This document shows positions 27,851-37,401 of a DNA stretch of 64,000 nucleotides, in pieces. Under the pieces are notes generated by a model. It saw only the letters and a list, made by a program, of their open reading frames with translations. It made no database searches and had not been told where the DNA came from. The DNA lies in assembly GCF_000238375.3 (NCBI RefSeq), contig NZ_AHBZ03000012.1:310001-374000 (forward strand), given 5' to 3'. The DNA is from Pseudoalteromonas citrea (GTDB taxonomy: Bacteria; Pseudomonadota; Gammaproteobacteria; Enterobacterales; Alteromonadaceae). Made by a program: the position numbers and the translations under genes. The stretch's first letter is position 1, and every line of letters starts with the position of its first letter.

Positions 27851-28672
27851 TTACTCTGGCTTTTGCGCAATCAAAATAGAGTGAAAATTATCTGCGTAAG
27901 TTTGCACTTTCAGCTTTAACTGAAATGGCAACAACCCTTGCTCATCGGTACTTGGGTAAAGTAATGTACGCAAATTATATGCAGTGCGAATAACTAAATG
28001 CGCACCAGGACGCATGTTCTCAAATAAGTGCTGAATGATTTTGCCTTTGATTTTTTCATCACCCACCAATGCCGCAAGCCATATTACATCATACTGGTCT
28101 AGCTTCTCTTGCACACAGACATCGTTATGAATAAAGGTCATTTGATTATCTGGTTGTAACGCATCACATACCGACTTCCCTAATAGCAAATCAGGTTCAT
28201 TAATATCAAGGTTATCTACGGCTAAGCCCGCGTTAAACAAAGCCAAAGATGTTAAAGGTAAAGCGCCCGATCCAACCATAAGTACCCTGTTCACTGCATC
28301 ACTAGATAGTGAGTTAATCGCACTTATCTCAAGGGTTGTAGCTCGCTCATAATGCTGATAATACGGGTATTCTTGTGTTAATAGTGCGTGTGCATCTTCG
28401 CTTTCTACCAGTCGTTCAGCCCAATGCCTTTCATACAAACTCGACGCCTGGCTAAACAGCTGCTGGATCCCAGGTTTAATGTCTTGAATTTGTGGTTGCG
28501 CCAACACATGGTCTGCAAATTCGCTGCCGTGTTCATTCGACAGTAAATCTAAAAATCCATGAAATTTAACCATGCTGTCTGGCGTGATTGAAAGTGCAGA
28601 CATCGCTTTAATATTTTTGTACCCATCGGCTATCAAGGCCGCATGAGTAGTTACAGAGTGAGGTATGTTCAT
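27851..28672 (-). CDS. Nicotianamine-synthase-like enzyme (NAS/CntL family)
   Basis: A 273-residue enzyme of the family that transfers aminobutyrate units from S-adenosylmethionine to build nicotianamine-like metallophores. Family landmarks appear in order: YPYYQHYERATTLE (102-115), the SAM-binding VGSGALPLTS (133-142), NLDI (154-157), WLAALVG (198-204) and the MRPGAHLVIRTAYNLRTLLYP block (220-240). Length fits bacterial CntL and plant NAS. It heads an operon with an MFS exporter and a hot-dog-like gene, with a Zur-like box 35 bp before the ATG. No opine dehydrogenase (CntM) is seen nearby. The exact product cannot be told from sequence. Confidence 0.88.
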   Translation of the reverse strand: MNIPHSVTTHAALIADGYKNIKAMSALSITPDSMVKFHGFLDLLSNEHGSEFADHVLAQPQIQDIKPGIQQLFSQASSLYERHWAERLVESEDAHALLTQEYPYYQHYERATTLEISAINSLSSDAVNRVLMVGSGALPLTSLALFNAGLAVDNLDINEPDLLLGKSVCDALQPDNQMTFIHNDVCVQEKLDQYDVIWLAALVGDEKIKGKIIQHLFENMRPGAHLVIRTAYNLRTLLYPSTDEQGLLPFQLKLKVQTYADNFHSILIAQKPE

Positions 28673-28706
28673 AAGTTAGTTGTTACTGCATTGCCCCTGT
28701 TTTTAT

Positions 28707-28719
28707 GTTATAACATAAC
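28707..28719. promoter_or_regulatory. Zur-like box in the divergent synthase/RND intergenic region
   Basis: GTTATAACATAAC, identical to the box at 26073. It contains most of a 12-bp perfect palindrome ATGTTATAACAT (28705-28716). For the minus-strand synthase operon a promoter TTTACA (28736-28741), 17 bp, TTATGT (28713-28718) puts the -10 element inside the box, ideal for repression. The box also lies 119 bp before the RND adaptor gene on the other strand and may control both directions. Confidence 0.78.
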
Positions 28720-28837
28720 TCATGAGTTACCTATGTGTAAATTGGTTTTTATGATTATTTTCATTAATCTTAGCGCCTTAAATTAAAATGGTAACAACCT
28801 ATTTACCTTTAACATAATTAGTAATAGAGACTTAGGC

Positions 28838-30007
28838 ATGACAATTACAAAAAACACGTCATTTTTTATGCGCTACAAACGCGTTTGTATTCTGCTGTTG
28901 GTGTTACTTTGCGCAGTTATCGCTTGTGCGGGGCTATTTACAATGGCAGGCGACACCGTACAACTCAATCCCGAAGTCGATACCCGGCCAAAAGTCTCTG
29001 TGCGCACAATGAAACCCATTGATTACCAAACTACGCTTCGCCTTTCTGGGGTGTTTAAGCCCGCAGAACAAACCGATATTGCCTTCGAATTACCCGGCAA
29101 GATTGCGTCACTCCATCGTAGTTTTATAGTTGGAGGTATTGTTAAACAAGGCGATTTACTGGCGACGCTGGATCCGTTTGATTATAAAACGCAAGTCTTA
29201 GAAAAACAGGCAAGCTTTGCCTTAGCACAAGCCCACTTATCTGAAGAACTCGCCAAGGCTGAAGTCGCTAAAAAAGAATGGGCTAACAGTGCACATATCC
29301 CCGCTTTAGCCCTAAGAGAGCCACAAGTGGCAAGCGCACAAGCACAGCTAAAAGCAGCAAAAGCCAGTCTGTCTCTGGCTGAAAAAAACCTCTCTCGAAC
29401 TCAATATTTCGCGCCTTATGATGCCCTCATAGCAGCACGTAGCGTAGGCCTTGGGCAAGTTATTTCAAAAGGAGAAACGCTGGGGCAAATAGTAAATTTA
29501 AGCTATGGGGAAATACATATTCCAGTTGCGGGTTTTGAACAACCTTTTATACCATCGCTCCCAGCGAACGATGTGCAAGTTCACAGTGACGGTGTGCAAC
29601 GACAAGGCGTGCTCACACGTCACATTGGACAGTTCAATGACGCAACAAGAATGGCTAACTACATCGTTAAAGTTGACGACCCCTATGCGTTAAATAGTCA
29701 AGATCCCCCGCTATACTTTGGCCAGTTTCTCGAAGTAAACATCGCAGGGAAAATCCTTAAAAATGTGATCAAAGTGCCTCAAGAGTGGATAAAAAACCAA
29801 ACACTTTGGTTACTCTCCCCTGAAGGTGCACTGGTAAAAAACTCTGTTGACGTGATAAGGGAAGAACAAGGCTTTGCGTTAGTAAACGCCCCAACTCAGG
29901 CAAATTATCAACTCGTTACTCAACTCCCTGAGTACCCTCAATCAGGCATGCAAGTGAGACTCTGGCCTAATCATACACAATTGGCTGAGCGAGGAGAAAA
30001 ACAATGA
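28838..30007 (+). CDS. RND efflux periplasmic adaptor (HlyD/AcrA family)
   Basis: A 389-residue membrane-fusion protein with an N-terminal membrane anchor (about residues 15-35), a lipoyl/barrel-sandwich domain, an alpha-helical hairpin (about 115-185; SFALAQAHLSEELAKAEVAKKEW), and a beta-barrel domain after YDALIAARSVGLGQVISKG. It bridges an inner-membrane RND pump and an outer-membrane channel. Its stop overlaps the start of the RND gene (ATGA). It is divergent from the synthase operon and shares its control region. Confidence 0.92.
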   Translation: MTITKNTSFFMRYKRVCILLLVLLCAVIACAGLFTMAGDTVQLNPEVDTRPKVSVRTMKPIDYQTTLRLSGVFKPAEQTDIAFELPGKIASLHRSFIVGGIVKQGDLLATLDPFDYKTQVLEKQASFALAQAHLSEELAKAEVAKKEWANSAHIPALALREPQVASAQAQLKAAKASLSLAEKNLSRTQYFAPYDALIAARSVGLGQVISKGETLGQIVNLSYGEIHIPVAGFEQPFIPSLPANDVQVHSDGVQRQGVLTRHIGQFNDATRMANYIVKVDDPYALNSQDPPLYFGQFLEVNIAGKILKNVIKVPQEWIKNQTLWLLSPEGALVKNSVDVIREEQGFALVNAPTQANYQLVTQLPEYPQSGMQVRLWPNHTQLAERGEKQ

Positions 30008-33000
30008 CCCACCCACAGGGCCTGATCGCCTACTTTGTACGCCACCCTGTCGCGGCAAACTTATTAATGTTATTGATAGTATGTATGGGCGTATTGAGCT
30101 ATCAAAGTATACAGCGACAAACCTTTCCAGTGTCTGACAACCACAGAGTCACCATTAAAGCAACTCAGTTAGGTGCATCCGTCAAAGAAATAGAAGAGAA
30201 TATACTGGTTAAAATCGAACAAGCTTTAAAACCACAAATCGGCATCAAACGGGTACTAAGCACCGCAATCCCGTCACAAGCGAAGGTGGAAATAGAGTTA
30301 AATAGTGGTGAAAACATTGCCGCGAGACTGGACGAAATTAAGCTCAAATTAGACAGTATTGCCAGCTTTCCTGTTGCAATGGAGCCACTACTTATTTTTG
30401 AAAATGCGCAACAACAGCGCGCCCTCAGTATTGTGGTGTCAGGCCTGTCAGATCCCCTCTTACTTAAAAAGCTGGGGAATGAGATCAAAACAGAGCTACT
30501 CCAGCTCAAAGACATTTCCCATGTTAACTTATCCGCAATGCCAAACTATGAAGTGTCTATTGAGATTTCCCCAATAAAGTTGCAAGAGTTCAGTCTTAGT
30601 TTGTCACAAGTAGTGCAAGCCATACAGTCGCACTCAGACAACCTGTCCGCAGGGCACATTAAAACCTCAAACGGTAATATTTACTTAAGGTTAGAAGAGC
30701 GTCGTTACCATGGTGATGACCTGTTAAATGTTCCTGTAGTGTCTGGCTTACTAGGCGAGACCATTCGTTTAAGAGACATTGCAACCATTAAAGATGGGTT
30801 TACCGAAACCCTAGATGAAGGCCGGCTCAATGGCGAGCGTGCCGTTTATATTATGGTCGATGCGTCAAAAGAGCAATCACTCACACACGTTGTGACGACC
30901 GCGCAAGCCTACCTAAATGAAAAGCGCCGCTCGCTGCCCAGTGAAATTGAACTCTATGAGTTTGTTGATGTAACATTTTACTTAGAAGGCCGTTTAAACA
31001 TGATGCTAGAGAACCTTGCTCAAGGTGCCATTTTAGTATTCATTCTGCTGGCTGTCTTTTTACGAACACGACTTGCGATTTGGGTCATGATTGGCTTACC
31101 CGTATCAATGCTTGGCGCTTTTTGGTTAATGCCATGGCTTGGCATCACGATTAACTTGGTGTCTTTATTTGCCTTTATTATGGTACTGGGCATCGTGGTT
31201 GATGATGCGATAGTCATAGGTGAAAGCGTCTGTGACCAAGTTGAAAGCCATGGCCATGACAACGAGCAAGTGATACTCGGCACGCATAAAGTAGCTATGC
31301 CCGCCACATTTGGGGTATTGACCACCATCGCCATATTTATGCCATTTATGTTAAGTTCGGGACCCAACTCAGGGCAATTTATTGCTATCGCGGGGGTCTG
31401 TATTTTATGTTTACTGTTCAGCTTAGTAGAATCTAAATTGATTTTACCCGCGCACCTTGCCCACACACGTATGCCTAGCCTTCCTAACTCACACTGGCGA
31501 GTACGTTTTAATAATCACCTTCAGCACCTATTAAGCAGCCGCTTTAAACCAGTATTAAAGTCATGTATACATCACCGATATGCCGTTATTTTGGCGTTTG
31601 TATCACTGCTCGTTGTAACTGTCTGTTTAATCGTTACAGGGTTAGTACGATTTGTGGCAGTACCCAAAGTGCCGCACGACTTCCCTTCTATTAATATTCA
31701 AATGAACCAAAATGTTTCTGAAGCACAGACTTTGGCTGCCGTAAAAGAGATTGAAGCGATGATCCAACGTGTTGAGCGTGACACCATTGCACAAACTAAC
31801 CAGCCTATGATGAGAACGATGTACACCCGTATTGATCACTTAACTGAAGCTGAAATTGTGGTGCCATTGGTTGCAGAAGCAGAACGTCCGTTCGACACAT
31901 TTGAACTCGCCAGACGCTGGCAAGCTGAATTGCCAAACATACCTGGTGTGAAAAAGTTCACCATTGAGTCAGACGTTATTGATATTGCTGAAAAAGGAGA
32001 TTTGGAATACCGGCTGTTTGCAGACGATATACAAACATTACAGCGTGCCAGCCAAGACTTTATTGCCCAGCTGACTCAAATAAAAGGCGTACACAGTGTT
32101 TATTCCTCGATGGACAGTGCACAGACAGAATACAAAGTAAAACTCAAGCCCATTGCTTATCAGCTACAACTGGATGCGAAAACCGTCACAGAACAAGTCG
32201 CAGTAAAATTTTACGGCCTTGAGCTACAACGCGTTATGCGTGAAGGCCAAGAAGTCATATTTATGGTACGAGGTGCACGCACCGACAGAGAGAACATCAG
32301 CGCGTTGGCGCAAACCCTTATCACTTTACCTAATGGCGAGCAGGTGTTTTTTGGTGATATTGCAGAGACCATCGAAGCGCCTAGTGTTGCTAAAATAGAA
32401 CGAGAGCAAGGCTTTCAGGTAGTGACTATCAGCGCTAACGTTGATGCACAACAAGCACAGCTAAATACAGTATCGAGCAAGATAGAAGCGGATATTCTGC
32501 CAGCGGTGACGAGTCGCTATACCGGTGTGACAACTCAGCTCGGCAGCACTTTGTTAGATCAACGCAACGAACGCAGCCAAATGCTGACTTTTGCGTTAGT
32601 TGGTTTGCTGGTAATTTACTTATTGCTAGCCTTACCCCTTAAAAGCTATGTGCAACCATTGATTGTGATGTCGGTTATTCCATTTTCAGTGATTGGTGCG
32701 TTATGGGGGCATTTCTTGTTCGGTTATACATTAAGTATCATGTCAGTTTTTGGTATTGTGGCAGCCGCAGGTGTGGTAATAAATGATTCATTGGTTATGA
32801 CTGATGTCATAAACCGAAATCGCGCCAAGGGTATCGCATTAAACGACGCCGTCGTGCAGGCAAGCATTTCACGCTTTAGGGCAATCCTACTGACATCATT
32901 GACCACCTTTTTTGGGCTTGTGCCCATCATGTTTGAATCAAGCTTACAGGCACAATTTGTGATCCCAACCGCCATCTCTTTGAGCTTTTCAGTGCTCTTC

Positions 33001-33108
33001 GCAACGGTGGTAACTCTTATCATGGTGCCATGTTTATATGCAGTACTAGAAGATGTAAAACGCCTGCATTTACCCTTGATACGCAGGCTTAAAGTGCAAA
33101 ACGCTTAG
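30004..33108 (+). CDS. RND efflux transporter (AcrB/HAE-1 family)
   Basis: A 1034-residue inner-membrane proton-driven pump with twelve spans and two large periplasmic loops. The proton-relay aspartates are visible in GIVVDDAIVIGE in the first half, and the second half carries GVVINDSLVMTDV. It pairs with the adaptor upstream; no outer-membrane channel gene is in the window, so TolC must be encoded elsewhere. The substrate is unknown. In this setting it may return or export the metallophore across the periplasm, or remove metal-loaded or harmful forms. Confidence 0.93.
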   Translation: MTHPQGLIAYFVRHPVAANLLMLLIVCMGVLSYQSIQRQTFPVSDNHRVTIKATQLGASVKEIEENILVKIEQALKPQIGIKRVLSTAIPSQAKVEIELNSGENIAARLDEIKLKLDSIASFPVAMEPLLIFENAQQQRALSIVVSGLSDPLLLKKLGNEIKTELLQLKDISHVNLSAMPNYEVSIEISPIKLQEFSLSLSQVVQAIQSHSDNLSAGHIKTSNGNIYLRLEERRYHGDDLLNVPVVSGLLGETIRLRDIATIKDGFTETLDEGRLNGERAVYIMVDASKEQSLTHVVTTAQAYLNEKRRSLPSEIELYEFVDVTFYLEGRLNMMLENLAQGAILVFILLAVFLRTRLAIWVMIGLPVSMLGAFWLMPWLGITINLVSLFAFIMVLGIVVDDAIVIGESVCDQVESHGHDNEQVILGTHKVAMPATFGVLTTIAIFMPFMLSSGPNSGQFIAIAGVCILCLLFSLVESKLILPAHLAHTRMPSLPNSHWRVRFNNHLQHLLSSRFKPVLKSCIHHRYAVILAFVSLLVVTVCLIVTGLVRFVAVPKVPHDFPSINIQMNQNVSEAQTLAAVKEIEAMIQRVERDTIAQTNQPMMRTMYTRIDHLTEAEIVVPLVAEAERPFDTFELARRWQAELPNIPGVKKFTIESDVIDIAEKGDLEYRLFADDIQTLQRASQDFIAQLTQIKGVHSVYSSMDSAQTEYKVKLKPIAYQLQLDAKTVTEQVAVKFYGLELQRVMREGQEVIFMVRGARTDRENISALAQTLITLPNGEQVFFGDIAETIEAPSVAKIEREQGFQVVTISANVDAQQAQLNTVSSKIEADILPAVTSRYTGVTTQLGSTLLDQRNERSQMLTFALVGLLVIYLLLALPLKSYVQPLIVMSVIPFSVIGALWGHFLFGYTLSIMSVFGIVAAAGVVINDSLVMTDVINRNRAKGIALNDAVVQASISRFRAILLTSLTTFFGLVPIMFESSLQAQFVIPTAISLSFSVLFATVVTLIMVPCLYAVLEDVKRLHLPLIRRLKVQNA

Positions 33109-33224
33109 GAATGAGTAAGTGTATAAAATACAATTAGGCGAGTGTTAAAAAAGTAATTATCAGCAACCATAAAATGAAGAAAACTAATAATTTATAAAAA
33201 TAGAAATTAAGAACCCATAAAAAG

Positions 33225-33257
33225 ACATGCCTTGGTAAACGAGTTACCAAGGCATGT
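33225..33257. terminator. Bidirectional terminator between RND and TonB-receptor genes
   Basis: A 14-bp perfect stem (ACATGCCTTGGTAA with its complement) around a 5-nt loop ACGAG, flanked by AAAAAG and TTTATATT. It lies between convergent genes. Confidence 0.88.
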
Positions 33258-33262
33258 TTATA

Positions 33263-35401
33263 TTAGAACTTATAAGAGGCTGAAAGCAGTACCTTACGTG
33301 GCTCACCCGGCTGAACCCACATTTGCGTATACGAGTTAGTATAGTGTGTGCGGTCAAACGCATTATGTACTTGCGCTTTTACGGTCCACGCTTTATTTAC
33401 TTCATACTTAGCAAACAAGTTAAATACCACATACGACGGCAAGTAAAAATCACTACCGCGTTGACCTAAACGCTCATCAACATACTGAAAACCTAAACCT
33501 GCTGATAAGTCATTGCCATACACGTTATAGTGTTGACTCAGTTGTAAGCTCGCTGAATGCTCAGGAATGTTTAATAACTCATCACCCGCTTTAATACCCA
33601 CATAAAGGCCTGTATCTAACGCGTCCTTTTCAACTTGAGCATCTAAGTAAGTATATGAAAAGCGAATTTCAGCATCTGCTGGTAATTGACCGGCAATATC
33701 TAGCTCAATACCACGGCTACTTGCTTCACCAATCGCGGTTTCAAATCCTAAATTTTGTATGTCAGCCACAATAATATTAGTTTGGTCGCTGTCAAAATAG
33801 GCAAGGGTAATATCTAATGCGTTATCTAATAATGACCACTTAGTACCAAGCTCAACAGACTCAGTTTGGTTCGGCTCAAAGCCATTACCTTGATAATCAG
33901 CACCAAAGTTTAAGCGGTATCCTTCACCATACGTTGAGTATAAAGAAAAGTTATCTGTGAACTGATAGACCAAACCTAACTGCGGGCTAAAGTGTTGCTC
34001 AGACTGATCTAGCGTAATATTACGCACTTTGTCATTCGTTGTTTGCTTTAACCAATCAAAACGGCCACCAATACGTATTTGTAACGAATCAGTCAGGGCA
34101 ATTTGGTCTTGAATATACAGACCTGTTGCTGATTGGTTTTGCTGACGTACAATCACTGGCATTGGTGTTGGTGGAGTATGTAGCCCATATACAGGGTTAT
34201 GAACATTCAGTGCATACAACTGCGCATCAGTTGGATTAGTGCTAAGTTTAGGTGCACGTGCTACGCGGTAATCTCTGTCAAACTCAAACCGGTCATAGTC
34301 CACACCCGCAATAATATTATGCTTAAAGCCACCCGCTTCAATATCACCCGCGATTTCAAAGCGTGCTACATATTGATCCGTATCATAAGCTCTTTCTCTG
34401 TGCTGACGAGTCAATGTTTGACCGTCATAGAACAGCTTTTGACGTGAAGGCGACATATCTGCATCACTTGATAGACTGTCTAATTCAGTTTGCCTAAATG
34501 CCACAGCAGAACTCAACTGCCAGACCGAATTTAGGTCATATAGCCACTGTAATTGATGTCCGTGAACCATCGTCGTGGTAGGGCCATCACCTGGTTCACC
34601 TAAAAAGCGCTCAATAGGCATAAAGTCAAAGTTACCGCCGGGTGCAATAATGCCTCGGTCAAATGGGATCTCTTGCTCAGCATATTCTAATTCATATGTC
34701 CAAGTAGAGCGGTCACTCTGGTCGAACAAAAATGAGGCTGTAACGCCTTGTTTTTGCGTTTCAATGGTATCTCTAAAGCTATCTTCTTGCTGATAAAAAC
34801 CAATAAAACGACCCGCTAAGTTATCAGCTAGAACCGTATTTACATCGGCTTCTACGCGCTGATGCTTGCGACTACCTAAAGTTAATTCTAATTCACTTGA
34901 TGACTCAAAAGTTGGCTTTTTAGTTACCAAATTAATTGACCCACCCGGCTCACCACGGCCAAATAACGCCGCTTTTGGCCCTTTAAGTATTTCAACACGT
35001 TCGATGCCAGATGCATCTCTTGGTCCAGAAAAACCACGACCTGCGTTGAAACCATTCACTAGATAGCCGCTGGGTACATTCTCATCACCAAAAAAGCCGC
35101 GAATGGCGAAGCTATCCCATAGCCCCCCCAAACTATTTTGACGACTTACTGACGCCGATAAATCTAGAACCTGTGTTAATCCAGTCAAACCGGTATTTTC
35201 AATTAGGTCAGCATCAAGTTCGAGAATCGCTTCTGGCGATTGTAAATGAGTAAAATCGCCACGGTAAGCTTGACGCTCACCAGTTACTTCTATTTTCTCT
35301 ACGTCTGAGTCTTGAGAGTTTTGAGCTGCGTGAGAAGAAAAAGCCGCAGCCAATGAAAGTGATAATACGCTTAAACGACAAGCATAAACTAAGGGTGTCA
35401 T
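33263..35401 (-). CDS. TonB-dependent siderophore-type receptor, candidate metallophore receptor
   Basis: A 712-residue outer-membrane receptor. The start is set at ATG 35401 because AAGGA lies 6-7 nt upstream; a TTG six bases earlier is too close to that site. It has a signal peptide ending near SSHAAQ, a TonB-box-like VEKIEVTGER, a plug domain (IRGFFGDE, RVEILKGPKAALFGRGEPGG), a 22-strand barrel region and a C-terminal aromatic SASYKF. A Zur-like box lies 19 bp before the start codon. In pseudopaline systems such a receptor (CntO) imports the zinc-metallophore complex. Confidence 0.92.
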   Translation of the reverse strand: MTPLVYACRLSVLSLSLAAAFSSHAAQNSQDSDVEKIEVTGERQAYRGDFTHLQSPEAILELDADLIENTGLTGLTQVLDLSASVSRQNSLGGLWDSFAIRGFFGDENVPSGYLVNGFNAGRGFSGPRDASGIERVEILKGPKAALFGRGEPGGSINLVTKKPTFESSSELELTLGSRKHQRVEADVNTVLADNLAGRFIGFYQQEDSFRDTIETQKQGVTASFLFDQSDRSTWTYELEYAEQEIPFDRGIIAPGGNFDFMPIERFLGEPGDGPTTTMVHGHQLQWLYDLNSVWQLSSAVAFRQTELDSLSSDADMSPSRQKLFYDGQTLTRQHRERAYDTDQYVARFEIAGDIEAGGFKHNIIAGVDYDRFEFDRDYRVARAPKLSTNPTDAQLYALNVHNPVYGLHTPPTPMPVIVRQQNQSATGLYIQDQIALTDSLQIRIGGRFDWLKQTTNDKVRNITLDQSEQHFSPQLGLVYQFTDNFSLYSTYGEGYRLNFGADYQGNGFEPNQTESVELGTKWSLLDNALDITLAYFDSDQTNIIVADIQNLGFETAIGEASSRGIELDIAGQLPADAEIRFSYTYLDAQVEKDALDTGLYVGIKAGDELLNIPEHSASLQLSQHYNVYGNDLSAGLGFQYVDERLGQRGSDFYLPSYVVFNLFAKYEVNKAWTVKAQVHNAFDRTHYTNSYTQMWVQPGEPRKVLLSASYKF

Positions 35402-35419
35402 TATCAATCCTTTATATTT

Positions 35420-35432
35420 GATATGTTATAAC
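35420..35432. promoter_or_regulatory. Zur-like box upstream of the TonB-dependent receptor
   Basis: Read on the minus strand the sequence is GTTATAACATATC, matching 12 of 13 bases of the two other boxes in this locus. It ends 19 bp before the receptor start codon, within the expected promoter/leader. The 333 bp between it and the next plus-strand gene hold no other feature I recognise. Confidence 0.68.
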
Positions 35433-35765
35433 GTTTTGGGTACTTTACCATGAGTATGAGAAGCTGTTAAGAATTAATCCGCTTTACTGAATAAATCACA
35501 AACCATTTGAAATAGAATGAATATTTGACAATGTCAGGTGCTATACCTGCTAAGTTGAAGACATTTCGGTTACGTTGTCACCTGTTACAATCGCTACAAA
35601 AACCTCTCGATACTGCACTTCCCCCTTCAGGATATAAAAAGATATGCAATAATGATCAGCCCGCTTCAACCAAAATAAAGCCGTGTTACGCAACATAAAT
35701 CGATGTAACTCAAGCATTTGTGCTAAACTATAAGAGACATTCAACTCAGGAGGCAGTTACCAAGA

Positions 35766-37136
35766 GTGAGTAGAGCAAAGCTAAGCCAAGATGAAAATCT
35801 ATCCTTCAAGGTCAACTATCAACTTCTTCCTAAAGAAACCAATCAACTCGACCTGTATTTTTCAATCCCGACAGACATGGGGATCAATGCAAATACACTT
35901 AATGAAGTTGATTTCTTTAACGCCAATATAAAGTCGCACAGTGCTTATTACTCTGAGCAGCTGCATTTACCCTTGGTTCAAAGTCGCTTTATTAGCCAAA
36001 CCAAACGAGAAAAAACCGGTTACCGACTTAACCTAAACCTATTTTGCTATCAGCTCAGGATCGCGCTTGATGCCGACGTAAAAGCCACACTGCAACTTAA
36101 AGAACCCGACGAGTTCTTCCCAGCGGCTGCTTTATTGGTAGAACAAACGGAGCGCTTGCTGAAAAATTTAAGGCGCTACACGCCGCCTGATAACAAGCTC
36201 AAATCCTACTTTCAAAATGCCGACAACTACTTAAGCTGGCATACCGAGCAAACATTCTTAAAGTTACTGTCGAGAGGTCCTAAATCGAGTGAATTTAGTG
36301 ATGAACGCGCAGCGCTGATTGATTTTTGTCAGCAAGAAAGTCAATATCGCACTGAGCAAACATATAACTCGCAAGTGACATTAGACGACCCAAATCGCAT
36401 CACCAATAAAATGAAGCTACTTGAACGGCTGATTGAGTATGGGGTGGTATTTAATAAGCAAACCACTGATTTAACCTTAAACTTAAAACGATTAGTTAAA
36501 GGGCTCGTAACCGGTGTGATCATGGCATTTGTAATGTTTATTGTGCTTAATGCCCGCTCTAATTTTCAAGAAGTCACCGTTGCCCTTATCGCCCTACTGG
36601 GGGTTATTTACGGGTTAAGAGAAACATTCAAAGAAGACTTAACCCAATGGGCATGGCGCAGGATCCAGCGAAAACGCCCTAAATGGCGTAATAAATTTAA
36701 AAACTCGGTAAACGACGATATCGTCTGTACACAAACCATTTGGCTTGAGCATATTCGCAAAAAAGACGTCCCTTCTGATGTGAATAAATTACTCAAACAA
36801 CGCAGACAGCAAAATAAGCAAGCGGCGCATTTAATGCACTTTTGCAGTAAAAATCAGGTTCATGTCAGTGAGTTTTTACCCGGCTATGAGGAAGTACAGC
36901 AGCGCATTACTTTTAACATGGCGTCATTTGTTCGCTACCTTAAAAAAGGCGCTGGAAAGCTCTATGCTTTGGAAGGCCAAAAAATATCAAAAAAGTCGGT
37001 AGAACGGCGCTACCAAATAAACCTTGTACTGCGTTTTTCAACCGACCACAGTACACAAATAGAACGCTACAAACTGACCATGAATCGTTCTGAAATTGTT
37101 GCGATAGAGCTGATGGATGAGGCTGCTGCAGATTAA
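35766..37136 (+). CDS. Membrane protein of unknown function
   Basis: A 456-residue protein starting with GTG, 11 nt after AGGAGG. Residues 1 to about 245 and 290-456 are hydrophilic and rich in Lys/Gln/Arg. Between them are two closely spaced membrane spans (about 248-285; LVTGVIMAFVMFIVL, then VALIALLGVIYG). Both large parts would be cytoplasmic, joined by a hairpin in the inner membrane. I recognise no family. A 34-codon frame (37157-37261, GTG start) follows but is not convincing. Confidence 0.8.
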   Translation: MSRAKLSQDENLSFKVNYQLLPKETNQLDLYFSIPTDMGINANTLNEVDFFNANIKSHSAYYSEQLHLPLVQSRFISQTKREKTGYRLNLNLFCYQLRIALDADVKATLQLKEPDEFFPAAALLVEQTERLLKNLRRYTPPDNKLKSYFQNADNYLSWHTEQTFLKLLSRGPKSSEFSDERAALIDFCQQESQYRTEQTYNSQVTLDDPNRITNKMKLLERLIEYGVVFNKQTTDLTLNLKRLVKGLVTGVIMAFVMFIVLNARSNFQEVTVALIALLGVIYGLRETFKEDLTQWAWRRIQRKRPKWRNKFKNSVNDDIVCTQTIWLEHIRKKDVPSDVNKLLKQRRQQNKQAAHLMHFCSKNQVHVSEFLPGYEEVQQRITFNMASFVRYLKKGAGKLYALEGQKISKKSVERRYQINLVLRFSTDHSTQIERYKLTMNRSEIVAIELMDEAAAD

Positions 37137-37401
37137 TTCATAAAAGAGGCAGTCACGTGACACTGACAAGCATCAATCATAACTTAGTGCCAAAAACCTT
37201 GACCGACTCACTGAAAGTCGACGGAAAAAAGAGCCACCATTTAAAGCTGGTGAACGGGTAAAGCTATCACTTCTATAGAGTAAAATTCTTGTACCCACCC
37301 TGTTAAGTCACACTTAAAAACTTGATCGCAACCTTTAATTAACATACATTTGTTGTGTTTTGTTCAAAAACACAACAACTAAAATTAAAGGATAATAACT
37401 T

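Noticed and set aside
35550-35744. 64-codon minus-strand frame between the TonB receptor and the membrane-protein gene
   Set aside because: It overlaps the likely upstream region of the next gene and has no recognisable features.
37157-37261. 34-codon GTG-started frame after the 456-residue membrane-protein gene
   Set aside because: It has an AGAGG site upstream but is short, has no homolog I recognise, and could easily be chance.
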